Assembly: GCA_036867785.1 (NCBI GenBank)
Contig: CP145418.1
Location: 558,001-622,000, forward strand
From: Plasmodiophora brassicae
Taxonomy: Eukaryota > Endomyxa: Phytomyxea > Phytomyxea > Plasmodiophorida
Length of the DNA stretch: 64,000 bases
Direction: 5' to 3'
A program made the position numbers and the translations under genes. The notes below the pieces were generated by a model. The model was not told the origin of the DNA. It saw nothing but the letters and a program-made list of their open reading frames with translations, and searched no databases. Every line of letters starts with the position of its first letter. The first letter of the stretch is position 1. Below, in pieces: positions 56,053-64,000 of the stretch.

Positions 56053-56971
56053 ATGGCGAAAGCGACCCCAGCGCCAATCATCTGCCCGTCGATTCTGGCG
56101 GGCGACTTTGCGCATCTGGCAGACGAGATCGACAGGATGATCGCGGCCGGTGCCGACTGGATTCACGTCGATATTATGGTCGGGTGTTGCGCTTCTGTTG
56201 CCGGATGTCCCTCGTCTGACCTCTATATCATGCAGGATGGGTAACTGGATGACCTGCCGCCGACGACCCAGTTGTATTTGACCGGCTCCTGGTATAGTCA
56301 TTTCGTCGACAATCTGACCATGGGACCGCCTGTTGTTGCCTGCCTTCGGAAACACAATGCCAACGCGTACTTGGATTGTCACTGTATGGTGTCTCACCCG
56401 ATGAACTGGATTAAGGTTTGTAACTTAGAGCACGCTACATCAACGCCCTTTCGTTAAGTCTGCTTGTAGCCGCTTCAGGCTGCTGGAGCATCACAGATCA
56501 CGTTCCATCCAGAAAGTTTTGCAAATGTAGACGAGGCTGGCCCCACGATCGTTGCGATAATTGGAGCAGGAATGCGCGTTGGTATCGCGATCAAGCCGAA
56601 GACGCCTGTTGACACACTGTTCCAGCTTCTTGATAGGTCAGGTGGCCCGTTGTCGTGAGTGCGCGCTCAGGTCAGTAATCGACGAATGTAGGCATATCGC
56701 ATCAATCACAACCCTGTTGGTCATGACGGTGGAGCCTGGGTTCGGCGGCCAGAAGTTCATACCCGAGATGATGGACAAGGTTCGCACACTGCGATCCCGA
56801 TACCCAACCGTCAACGTTCAGGTCGATGGCGGCCTGAACGAGGCAACCGTTCACGATGCCGCTGCCGCTGGCGCCAACTGCATCGTTGCTGGGTCGGCAA
56901 TCTTCGGATCCCCTGATCCGAAGGCCACAATTCGCGCCATGCGAGATGCTGTCGTCAAGTCCAGGCACTAA
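56053..56971 (+). CDS. Ribulose-phosphate 3-epimerase
   Basis: TIM-barrel enzyme interconverting ribulose-5-phosphate and xylulose-5-phosphate in the pentose phosphate pathway. Start [20 protein letters not shown] (56053). ADWIHVDIM is followed by a 57-nt intron (56179-56235), a 5-nt exon GATGG (56236-56240), a second 57-nt intron (56241-56297) and [13 protein letters not shown]: splicing rebuilds [12 protein letters not shown], the family's invariant metal-binding DG.F motif. Further on: [17 protein letters not shown], an intron at about 56416-56470, [27 protein letters not shown], an intron at about 56636-56700, [34 protein letters not shown] and IVAGSAIFG. All catalytic regions are present. 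Confidence 0.94.
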
Positions 56972-57318
56972 ACCATCAGGAGCGTTCGGACCAGCATGGG
57001 AGCATGAACGCGGTGCATGGTTGTTTGATGCAGGTTGTGCCGTCGTGCCGTTTCCCCACGAGGGGGGGGGGGGTCAGTACCGTCGCTCACTGTATTACCA
57101 ACCAGTTGCTATGCTTGGAGCAACAGTAGACCCGGACGCCTGGTCCGCATGGCGGTATCTATGCCGTTGCGGATCATGGAAAGGGGGTGCGACAATCGAT
57201 CCGGGATTGATCCCACCGCGCGTGGACACTGACTCGTTGCGTTCACACTAAATCGGCCGTTGTTGCCATTAAACACGCCCCGGCGCCAGGGCGTTCGATT
57301 CGCTTCGCGTCCGCTACA
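56972..57318. other. Intergenic stretch
   Basis: About 350 bases with a run of 13 G at 57062-57074 and no other feature that I can support. Confidence 0.4.
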
Positions 57319-59714
57319 ATGTGTCGACCCAGGCGCTGGATACTGCCAATCGTGGTACTCGCCCTGTTATTATCAGTGTCATCGGCTCGTCAAGATGACG
57401 CGCTGAAAGATCGTCCGACTTTATCGCCGAGGTCATTGCTCGAGACGGGCATGGGCGTCGTCGAGCATCTCATCCTGCAGGAGAGCCCCCATAGCCAACT
57501 ACGCTACATGCAACGGTTCATGGCGACGTTCCTGCGTCTTATCGGTGATGACGACGCTCTTGTCGAGCATGTCCGCAAGAACGGCGCCCGATTCCTCGCT
57601 CTAATCGCGTCGCCCGACGCGCTTCGCGACCTGTGCGCCCTGTCGCCCATGCTGTCCCCGTTCCAAGACGCCATCGTCGATGCGGCGCAAGCGTTCGTGC
57701 CCTGGAAGCAATCGCTGCGTGTCCTGCCGTTGCGGTTCACCGAGAAACGGATCGTCGCGTGGATGGCGGCGAACCCTGATGATCTTCGGCAGCGCGTTGT
57801 CGAATCGGCGAAGACGATTATGAAGCAGGTGGAGAAAGCGCCCTTGTCGAAGGTGCTCGGGTTGGACATCCTGCAAGAGAGTCTTCACGACCGCATGTCG
57901 TCGCAGGCGCGAGAGGCCATCCAGTTTGGCATCCCGTGGTACTTCGACAACGTCCATCGCGACCGGAAGCGGCGAATCCTCGTGGCGTTCCTCGAGGTAT
58001 GCGCGTGCCCGTATGATGGCCGTTCTGTGAGCTGACGCGTGGCGCTGATGTACAGACTGACGTCTCCGCAAGCGTGTCTGAGCGGTGCCTTGCCGTCCTG
58101 CAGGCCTGCGGCCCTGGTATGCACAAAGTCCTGCAAGCCCTAGCGGAACTGATCGTCCATCCCGAACTCGCCGAGGCCGTTCAACAGCTGAACTCGCACA
58201 TCAAGCCGATGTCGCCGGAGCAGTCCCATCGGTTGGTAGCCGACGCGTTCGGTGGACCCGACGTTCTGTCCCGGTTCCTACCCGACTTCGATCCGGTCGC
58301 GTTCGCTGGCGGCAGCGCGGCTCAGGTGCATCGTGCCAACCGAATCGATCCGAAGACGGGCGTTAAGACGCCGGTCGTCGTCAAGGTAAACGTAACGTGG
58401 GCGCCCCCCGTCGAGCAACGTGTCTGAGGCAGGCCCCCGCAGGTGCAACGTGAAGGGCTCGCCGAGGCATTCGATCAGGACATTGCCATCTTCGACCAGA
58501 TCGCCCAGAAGTTCCCCAATGAGCGACAGTTCTTCGCGTCCATGCAGGTTGGACCCGATTCGTCAGCGCAGCGACACTGTCGGTAAACTGGTCGCGATCG
58601 CAGGCCGATTGGAAATCGGAGACGAACATGGTGGACGAGGTCGTGAACATGATGGTGGCCGCCGAGTTGTACGAGGATGCCGAATACGCTGGCGTTCGCG
58701 TCGCCCGGGTGCTGGGTGCATTGCCGGAGGACAACCCGAAGGTTGTCGTCCTGGAGCGCGCCAGGGGCGTCTGCATGGACGACTTCCTGGCGCATCTCGA
58801 TCAGGCTGACCCGGTCGCGGTCCAGACGGCCGCCGACCTGCTCGTCCAGGTGTATTCGGTGTGGCTTAAGGTGGTCATGTTCGGCGCCCGGAAGTTCTTC
58901 CATGGCGACCTGCACGCCGGCAACCTCTTCTTCAGCTACGACGCGAGGTACACGGTCAGGTACAGCCATCCCGCCCCGCCGTCCTGCTGACGTTTGGCAC
59001 GTGCAGGGACCCGTCGAAATCGACAATGACGATCATCGACTTCGGGATGTCAGGTAGTTGTTCACGATCGATCCGCCATCGGACTGAGTTCTGACTTGGA
59101 CGATCGAAGGCGTTGTCGACGAGGACACGTTCCAGACGATGGTGCGCTTGATGGTGGGTGCCAAATCCCAAGTCCTGCACCACATGCTGGTGGCGCTGGG
59201 GCGTGGCACCCAGACACAGGTGAGCACGTGTCGGATCGCACCCGGTTGCGGCGGCTAACACGCTCCTGCTCGACAGGTCCGTCCGTCGACGTGGGTCATG
59301 CTCGAAGGGCAACTGCTCGACATGTTCGAACAGCAGAAGGTCGCCGACGAGGCGTCCAGCGGGTACCGGCGTGGGTCAATGTTTGAGCCACGTCTGGGGC
59401 GGCGGTTCCTCGAGATCCTCGAGTACCACTCCAATGCGATCCGGTACCCGCCGGCGTTGCTGTCCCTGATCAAGGCCAAACTCGCGCTACAGAGCGTGTT
59501 CGACCGGTTCCACAGCGCCATCGACAAGCACCGTATCGAGTGCCGACTGCCGACGCCCGGCCAGATATCGGCCAAGGTCACGGCCCGCCCGGCAACGATT
59601 CGTGCCGTCTACCGCACCGGGATCTCCCCGTTGATGTCCACCGCACACCTATCGCTGCGACGTGCCAAAGACTCCCTGAAGCAGTCTGTCGTCGAGTTCG
59701 TCGCAGAACTGTAA
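57319..59714 (+). CDS. ABC1/UbiB (ADCK) atypical kinase with signal peptide
   Basis: Start MCRPRRWILPIVVLALLLSV SSA, a signal peptide rather than a mitochondrial presequence. A helical N-terminal region (GMGVVEHLILQESPHSQLRY) leads into the UbiB core: GPGMHKVLQALAEL in the place of the KxGQ motif, GGSAAQVHRAN (Ala-rich loop), VVVKV lysine, LADLLVQVY-type AADLLVQVYSVW, FFHGDLHAGNLFF (catalytic loop), TIIDFGM (DFG). The C-terminal part includes MLEGQLLDMFEQQKVADEAS and ALLSLIKAKLALQSVF. Introns lie near 57994-58055, 58385-58440, 58540-58625, 58947-59015, 59055-59115 and 59220-59278. ADCK proteins act in coenzyme Q and lipid metabolism; a secretory targeting signal would be unusual for the family. 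Confidence 0.85.
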
Positions 59715-59929
59715 TAATGAAGCGTCAGACGTCCTGGGAGGCATCCACGCTAGCGAAACACCTCGCTGATGGTCGTGTGCAGAGGTACCCGGGATCCTCC
59801 TCAACGGGGCCATCCTGACGGTTTAACGACCCGTTCATGAATGGCAGGCAGGTCGGTTTCACGACGATCGCCGCCTCGCGTACTGATTAAGCGCGGGAGG
59901 TACCCCTGGCGTCGACCGCTTATTGTGCT

Positions 59930-60679
59930 ATGACGGCCACTGCCGGCATGGACGACAACCCGGCGTTGCCCATCAGCGAGCGAATCGCCCTGGCCGAGCA
60001 GCGCATGCGAGACTACGAGAACAAGGCCATGTACCTTGACGCCGAGGAGCAGAGGCAGCTGATCCAGTCGTTGAAGAAGACGGCTAGCGTCCCGACGAAC
60101 GATTCCGAGTTCCGCGCGCATTGGGCGCGGGCCATCGAGGACGTCGAGAAGTCCAACCAGAGCGAACGCACCTCGTTCGAAGCAATCTGGGCCGGGCGAC
60201 TTGCAGAGCAGGCGGAACGCGCCGAGGCGCTCCTGGAGGCGACCCTGCAACGGCATCGGGACCGGTCGCATGAGCTGGCGCAGGTCATGGAACGGACGAT
60301 GAAGATCCCAAAGTGGTCGACGACGTTGCTGGATCTGCGACGCAAGCAGTATCTGCTCGCCAAGACCAAACGGTACGTGGAGGCGGAAGCGACCAAGCGG
60401 CGGGCGCAGCAGATGGAAGACGACGAGCGCCAGGTCATGATCAAGGCGATCGAGAAGGACATGAAGATGAGGGTGGCCTCCATCCGCAAGCGACACGAGC
60501 TGGAGATGGCCGTGTCCCAGGAGAAGATGGCTCTGGAACGCAAGTGCCTCCTGGAAGCCAAACAGCAGATGCTGGAACGCCTCGAGACGCAATGCCGACG
60601 CAAGATCGACGACGTTCGCAGGCGTGCTCGCCTGGCCGCCAAGAGGCGTGACCAGCAACTGCTGTCGGGCACTAAATGA
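59930..60679 (+). CDS. Coiled-coil protein, unknown
   Basis: Intronless 249-residue frame from MTATAGMDDNPALPISERIA. It is almost entirely helical and charged. The stretch WSTTLLDLRRKQYLLAKTKR YVEAEATKRRAQQMEDDERQ resembles a motif found in many protist coiled-coil proteins (LLxLRxxQxxLAKxKxYxEAxxxKxxAD). The tail is very basic (RRRARLAAKRRDQQLLSGTK). A cytoskeletal or flagellar role is possible but not shown. Confidence 0.65.
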   Translation: MTATAGMDDNPALPISERIALAEQRMRDYENKAMYLDAEEQRQLIQSLKKTASVPTNDSEFRAHWARAIEDVEKSNQSERTSFEAIWAGRLAEQAERAEALLEATLQRHRDRSHELAQVMERTMKIPKWSTTLLDLRRKQYLLAKTKRYVEAEATKRRAQQMEDDERQVMIKAIEKDMKMRVASIRKRHELEMAVSQEKMALERKCLLEAKQQMLERLETQCRRKIDDVRRRARLAAKRRDQQLLSGTK

Positions 60680-61136
60680 CCGACAAACTAATCGTGACCG
60701 CTAAACGCTCAGCCAATCCGGGCGCATAATCGAGGAAACAGGCGGTGAATGTCGTTCAACTGGATGGACGCTACGACCTGTGCACTGTTCCTGATTTTGA
60801 AGGGCAGACGTCGGCGCCGTCCCTCGGTACCAGGGAAGTGGGATGCAGGTCATATGGGGACGTAGCACCCCGGATATGGGATAAGGTCGCAGACTACATC
60901 GAGAATCAGGTTGTTGTCGGCAATGATGGGGCGGTGGTCGCGACAGTGGTCGCAGGATGCGCCCCTGCGGACGATCTGGGCCAGTTTGTCGTGGTGCACG
61001 ACGAAAGTTCGAACCGGTCGTATTGCCGCATCATCTCCAACGTAAGCGTTGAGGTTTATTCGCAGACGCGGTCTGTCGGGCGCCGGTCTGGTGTACGTAA
61101 ACGATCCGCCAGACGGCGGGGCGATCGCCATGCGAT
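60680..61136. other. Intergenic stretch with an open frame lacking Met
   Basis: About 455 bases between a plus-strand gene and the 3' end of thaumatin-like gene 1. A plus-strand frame (60745-61140) is open but has no ATG, and its content is not conserved. Confidence 0.4.
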
Positions 61137-61856
61137 CTAATTGTTCGGGCAGAAGGTGATGCGGTAGTTGCTGCCTTGCGATTGACACGTGAAGGTCGAC
61201 GACTGATCATCGTAGGCATAGCTGTACGCCGCAGGGCAGGCCGTCTTGAACAGCTGAGAGTAGTAGAACGGTGGGCAGCGATCCGGCGTTCCGAAGGCAC
61301 CTCGGCAGCAGAATTGGTCGGTGTTGAGCTTGTTGCATGCGCTGTTGCAGGCCACTGTGCGCCCGTCCTTGACGACAGCAAGCTCACCCGGGCAGAAGGC
61401 GTTGAGGTCCTGATTGCATCCTGCACGGCTGCACCGGTACCCTTGGCCTTGATAGGTGGTTGGCTCCATTGCCATCGGCAGGTTGTACCCATCGACGAGG
61501 CTGATGTCGTAGAAATCCGTGCCAGCAGCGTCGAACGTGATCTCAGCTAGTGTCGCCGGAGGAATTCCTCCAGCGCCACCACACTGGGTACCGCGAGCGC
61601 AATCACCAGTAGCACACGATGCTCCATCTTGATTGCACCCAGTACGGCCCCAAAAGCGCCCGCTCCAGCCATTATCAACCTGGACAGTCTTCGACTCGCC
61701 CGCCCCCAGCACGAAGCCTCCATTCTCAGGATTCGTCGGCCGTCCTAGGGTACCAACCCAAACCGTCTGCTGGCAGCGATTATCAACGGTAATATCGTGT
61801 CCACAGCAGACAGTAATAATGGCCAGGCCCATAACCGTGACAAACGCTCGCCCCAT
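61137..61856 (-). CDS. Thaumatin-like protein 1
   Basis: Secreted thaumatin/PR-5 family protein. Start MGRAFVTVMGLAIITVCCGH, a signal peptide, then HDITVDNRCQQTVWVGTLG, the family N-terminus. The mature chain has 16 cysteines, the full set for eight disulfides, and acidic-cleft residues in GRFWGRTGC, LAEITFD and DFYDISLVDGYNLPM. CCRGAFGTPDRCPPFYYSQL and CPAAYSYAYDDQSSTFTC are the C-terminal signature. 239 residues, standard large type, no intron. Glucanase, glucan-binding or inhibitor roles occur in the family; which applies is unknown. Confidence 0.96.
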   Translation of the reverse strand: MGRAFVTVMGLAIITVCCGHDITVDNRCQQTVWVGTLGRPTNPENGGFVLGAGESKTVQVDNGWSGRFWGRTGCNQDGASCATGDCARGTQCGGAGGIPPATLAEITFDAAGTDFYDISLVDGYNLPMAMEPTTYQGQGYRCSRAGCNQDLNAFCPGELAVVKDGRTVACNSACNKLNTDQFCCRGAFGTPDRCPPFYYSQLFKTACPAAYSYAYDDQSSTFTCQSQGSNYRITFCPNN

Positions 61857-62277
61857 ATTGAAAGCTGTCCCGGGAACGTCTTCCGAATAGTCTGAGTCTT
61901 TTGATCCGATGACCAGGCAGCAAATAACAGATTGACGACCATCGGTCGACGATTGCTAGCAATGTTGACGACAAAGTACATATTTATGCCAGAATTTTCT
62001 AGCGCACCTCATCGTCCAGCTGGTACGTAGTCTCTTCCAGAACGCTCTCGGTTAACCTCGAATTTTCGTCATTGCTTCGGCCGCCACAGCCCGCAATCAA
62101 TGTGTTCTTCCCCGCAATAGTTCTTCCCCGCAATAGTCCATCTGTACGCTGGCAACGTACGTATAGCTGGCGGTCAACACGAGCGCGCATAGCTGACACG
62201 AAAGAAGGAAACATGATTCATTGGTGCGTATGTACACTGATCAGCGACTTAGAAGGGCCACAGGAAGACGACCCAGT
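61857..62277. other. Spacer between the tandem thaumatin genes
   Basis: About 420 bases, less GC-rich than coding DNA. It contains a direct duplication of TTCTTCCCCGCAATAG at 62105-62136. No gene is visible. Confidence 0.5.
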
Positions 62278-63003
62278 CTAGTTGGGGCAAAACTTGATGA
62301 GGTAGTTGCTGCCTTGGGACTGACACGTGAAGGTCGACGACTGATCATCGTAGGCATAGCTGTACGCCGCAGGGCAGGCCGTCTTGAACAGCTGAGAGTA
62401 GTGGAACGGTGGGCAGCGATCCGGCGTCCCAAAGGCACCTCGGCAACAAAACTCGTCGGTGTTGAGCTTGTTGCATGCGCTGTTGCAGGCCACTGTGCGC
62501 CCGTCCTTGACAACAGCAAGCTCTCCCGGGCAGGAATCGTTCAGATCCTTATCGCATCCTGCGCGACCGCACTTGTACCCTTGGCCTTGGTACGTGGTTG
62601 GTTCCATTGACATCGGCAGGTTGTATCCATCAACGAGACTGATGTCGTAGAAATCCATACCAGCGTTGGCGTCGAATGTGATTTCAGCCAATGACGCTGG
62701 TGGAACGCCTCCAGCGCCACCACACTGAGTGCCGCGAGCGCAATCTCCAGTCGCACACGAAGCCCCGTCTTGGTTGCACCCGGTACGACCCCAAAACCGG
62801 CCGATCCAGCCATCGACAACTTCCACAGTCTTTGACTCGCTTGGATTGAGCACGAATCCTCCGCCCTCCGGGTTCACTGGTTGCCCTAAGGTCCCAACCC
62901 AAACGGTTTCTTGGCAGTTGTTTTCGACCGTAACCTGATGTGCAGAGCTAACCATGGCCAACCCGACAGCCATGGCAAGAAAATGCCCCATTATGTTGTT
63001 CAT
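62278..63003 (-). CDS. Thaumatin-like protein 2
   Basis: Close paralogue of the gene at 61137-61856 in the same orientation. Start MNNIMGHFLAMAVGLAMVSS AHQ (a signal peptide; MGHF at 62991 is an alternative), then VTVENNCQETVWVGTLGQPV. It keeps 16 mature cysteines and the GRTGC, LAEITFD, SLVDGYNLPMSM and CCRGAFGTPDRCPP blocks. It differs mainly in the signal peptide, the N-terminal 30 residues and scattered positions such as CGRAGCDKDLNDSC for CSRAGCNQDLNAFC. Tandem duplication is clear. Confidence 0.96.
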   Translation of the reverse strand: MNNIMGHFLAMAVGLAMVSSAHQVTVENNCQETVWVGTLGQPVNPEGGGFVLNPSESKTVEVVDGWIGRFWGRTGCNQDGASCATGDCARGTQCGGAGGVPPASLAEITFDANAGMDFYDISLVDGYNLPMSMEPTTYQGQGYKCGRAGCDKDLNDSCPGELAVVKDGRTVACNSACNKLNTDEFCCRGAFGTPDRCPPFHYSQLFKTACPAAYSYAYDDQSSTFTCQSQGSNYLIKFCPN

Positions 63004-63569
63004 CAGCGTTGGCAATCCGATGCCTACCGAATGTTCTGAACGTTCTTCGATGCGATGCTTAGCTAGAACCTAGGAAAATGATCGGGCCTGATACTTGGGT
63101 GGCGCTCGGCAACGGTGCGCTGCGGAATCGAGCTTGACTCACACTGAATGACGTCCTGTTTACTGTCGCGTCACGATGCAGCGCAGTGATCGGTTCACTG
63201 CACGAATCTGCGTGACGTATCCTCTTGCAGACTCGGGACGACCATCTTGAATTCCGAGCACTGATGAACCTACCACATTACCGCCTTGTGCAGTGCGCAC
63301 ACACAGTGCCAGCATGAACGGAAGAAGCTCTGAACGTTGTGGTAGTTGACCGGCTCGAGTCCAGCTGCTGCGCAAGATACTCAAAACAGTCAGCAGGACG
63401 AAGACCACGACGTTGACGAGAAGCACTTTCTACGCCGTCAGACTCTAGTGCTCAATTACTACTGCGGCCGGGCGTTGAAGCACCCATACATGACCTGATC
63501 CAACTGTCGTGGACTGTCCCAGGTGCTTACATCTCAACCATCGACACACGGTTGTGTATGCGCGGGCGC
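63004..63569. other. Mostly unresolved stretch upstream of thaumatin 2
   Basis: About 565 bases. A minus-strand frame at 63160-63426 begins with a hydrophobic stretch (LLVNVVVFVLLTVLSILR) but has no clear start and may be a later exon of the RGS gene or chance. Confidence 0.3.
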
Positions 63570-64000
63570 TTATCCGAATCGCAGGACCTCTTGCGCGACA
63601 GGCGATTGTAGGAACCGGGAGAACGGCCCGCCGTTCAGCATGCATTCCACCTCGAAAGACGGTTCGGAGAAGAAGGTGTCGGCTACGCCGCGTGCCGGGG
63701 ACGCTGGCGCCGACTTGTCCCTCGGTACAACCGTCACATGCGTGGAAGGAGTGCTCGCGAAGAACGCATCGTAACGCTTCCTGATGTCATCAGATAGGTT
63801 GATCTCCACCGGCGACCCCAGTCTGATGAACATGTCGTAGATTCGCCGCGCCTCGCTGGCAACGGGCGTCTGGACGTCGAGGGACACAGCGCCACCTATG
63901 ACGGTTTCCGATTCCTTCTCAGCCAGCAGCCTGAATTTGTGCACAGCCCTGAGGAACATGACGGTCTCGGCACAGAATTCGGTCTCCAGGTAGGCTTGCA
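63570..64000 (-). CDS. RGS-domain protein, partial at right edge
   Basis: Minus-strand frame running in from the right edge: LQAYLETEFCAETVMFLRAV HKFRLL, EARRIYDMFIRLGSPVEINL SDDIRKRYDAF, and MLNGGPFSRFLQSPVAQE. These match the RGS fold core (L..FL..E.seEnl.Fw.av..f; A..Iy..f....a...vnl; ..l....f.rFl.S). RGS domains speed GTP hydrolysis by heterotrimeric G alpha. The 5' end lies outside the window and the 3' end is uncertain: an intron with donor near 63590 may lead to further exons downstream. The in-frame stop at 63570 is the conservative end. Confidence 0.8.
   Translation of the reverse strand, partial: QAYLETEFCAETVMFLRAVHKFRLLAEKESETVIGGAVSLDVQTPVASEARRIYDMFIRLGSPVEINLSDDIRKRYDAFFASTPSTHVTVVPRDKSAPASPARGVADTFFSEPSFEVECMLNGGPFSRFLQSPVAQEVLRFG

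Noticed and set aside
60745-61140. A 131-residue plus-strand frame before thaumatin 1
   Set aside because: It has no ATG, starts only at GTG, and matches no family.

Overview
The window looks like nuclear DNA of a unicellular eukaryote with a compact, GC-rich, intron-rich genome. Genes sit a few hundred bases apart on both strands. Most are split by GT-AG introns of about 50-60 nt, many of which I placed by matching the spliced reading to conserved protein families. ATP synthase beta, prohibitin-2 and a mitochondrial L3 carry nuclear-encoded mitochondrial features, so this is not an organelle genome. GC content, intron size, and the mix of Arp2/3, RGS, DH-PH-FYVE, signal-peptide kinase and thaumatin genes would fit a rhizarian such as a plasmodiophorid, but that placement is inference.

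0-6 kb: SNW/SKIP spliceosome factor (cut by the left edge), UMP-CMP kinase, EMC10-like ER protein, UBA-PTH2 peptidyl-tRNA hydrolase, IPI3/WDR18-like WD40 protein. 5.9-8.1 kb is a repeat island: a 339-bp inverted-repeat element, two broken mariner copies facing each other, and a tRNA-derived SINE inserted in one of them. 8.2-13.4 kb: SRP receptor beta, CWF19-like protein, SENP6/7-type SUMO protease. 13.9-14.7 kb: a 24-bp minisatellite, a roughly 420-bp CA tract and a 32-base G run just upstream of ATP synthase beta. 16.7-29.6 kb: a coiled-coil RING protein, an RRM/RS/CCCH splicing-type protein, a four-TM protein, a ZNG1/CobW GTPase, mitochondrial uL3, a tail-anchored acidic protein, a divergent Rab-like GTPase, ARPC5.

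30-46 kb: a CSPP1-like repeat protein, RanGAP, a striking YbjN-YbjN-discoidin-pseudokinase fusion, a signal-peptide/three-TM protein, a GT61 glycosyltransferase with an N-terminal helical repeat region, THOC7, prohibitin-2 and a kinase with a signal peptide. 46-64 kb: a DH-PH-FYVE protein, a mucin-like repetitive secreted protein, DPM2, another signal-peptide/three-TM protein, a poorly resolved 2.5-kb region, ribulose-phosphate 3-epimerase with a 5-nt microexon, an ABC1/UbiB atypical kinase with a signal peptide, a coiled-coil protein, two tandem thaumatin-like genes, and an RGS-domain gene cut by the right edge.

The genes are mostly unrelated housekeeping functions rather than a cluster. The secretory-pathway genes between 35 and 63 kb (GT61, DPM2, mucin-like protein, signal-peptide kinases, thaumatins) are the most distinctive content. 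Exon boundaries for multi-exon genes are hand-placed; spans run from start to stop codon and include introns.
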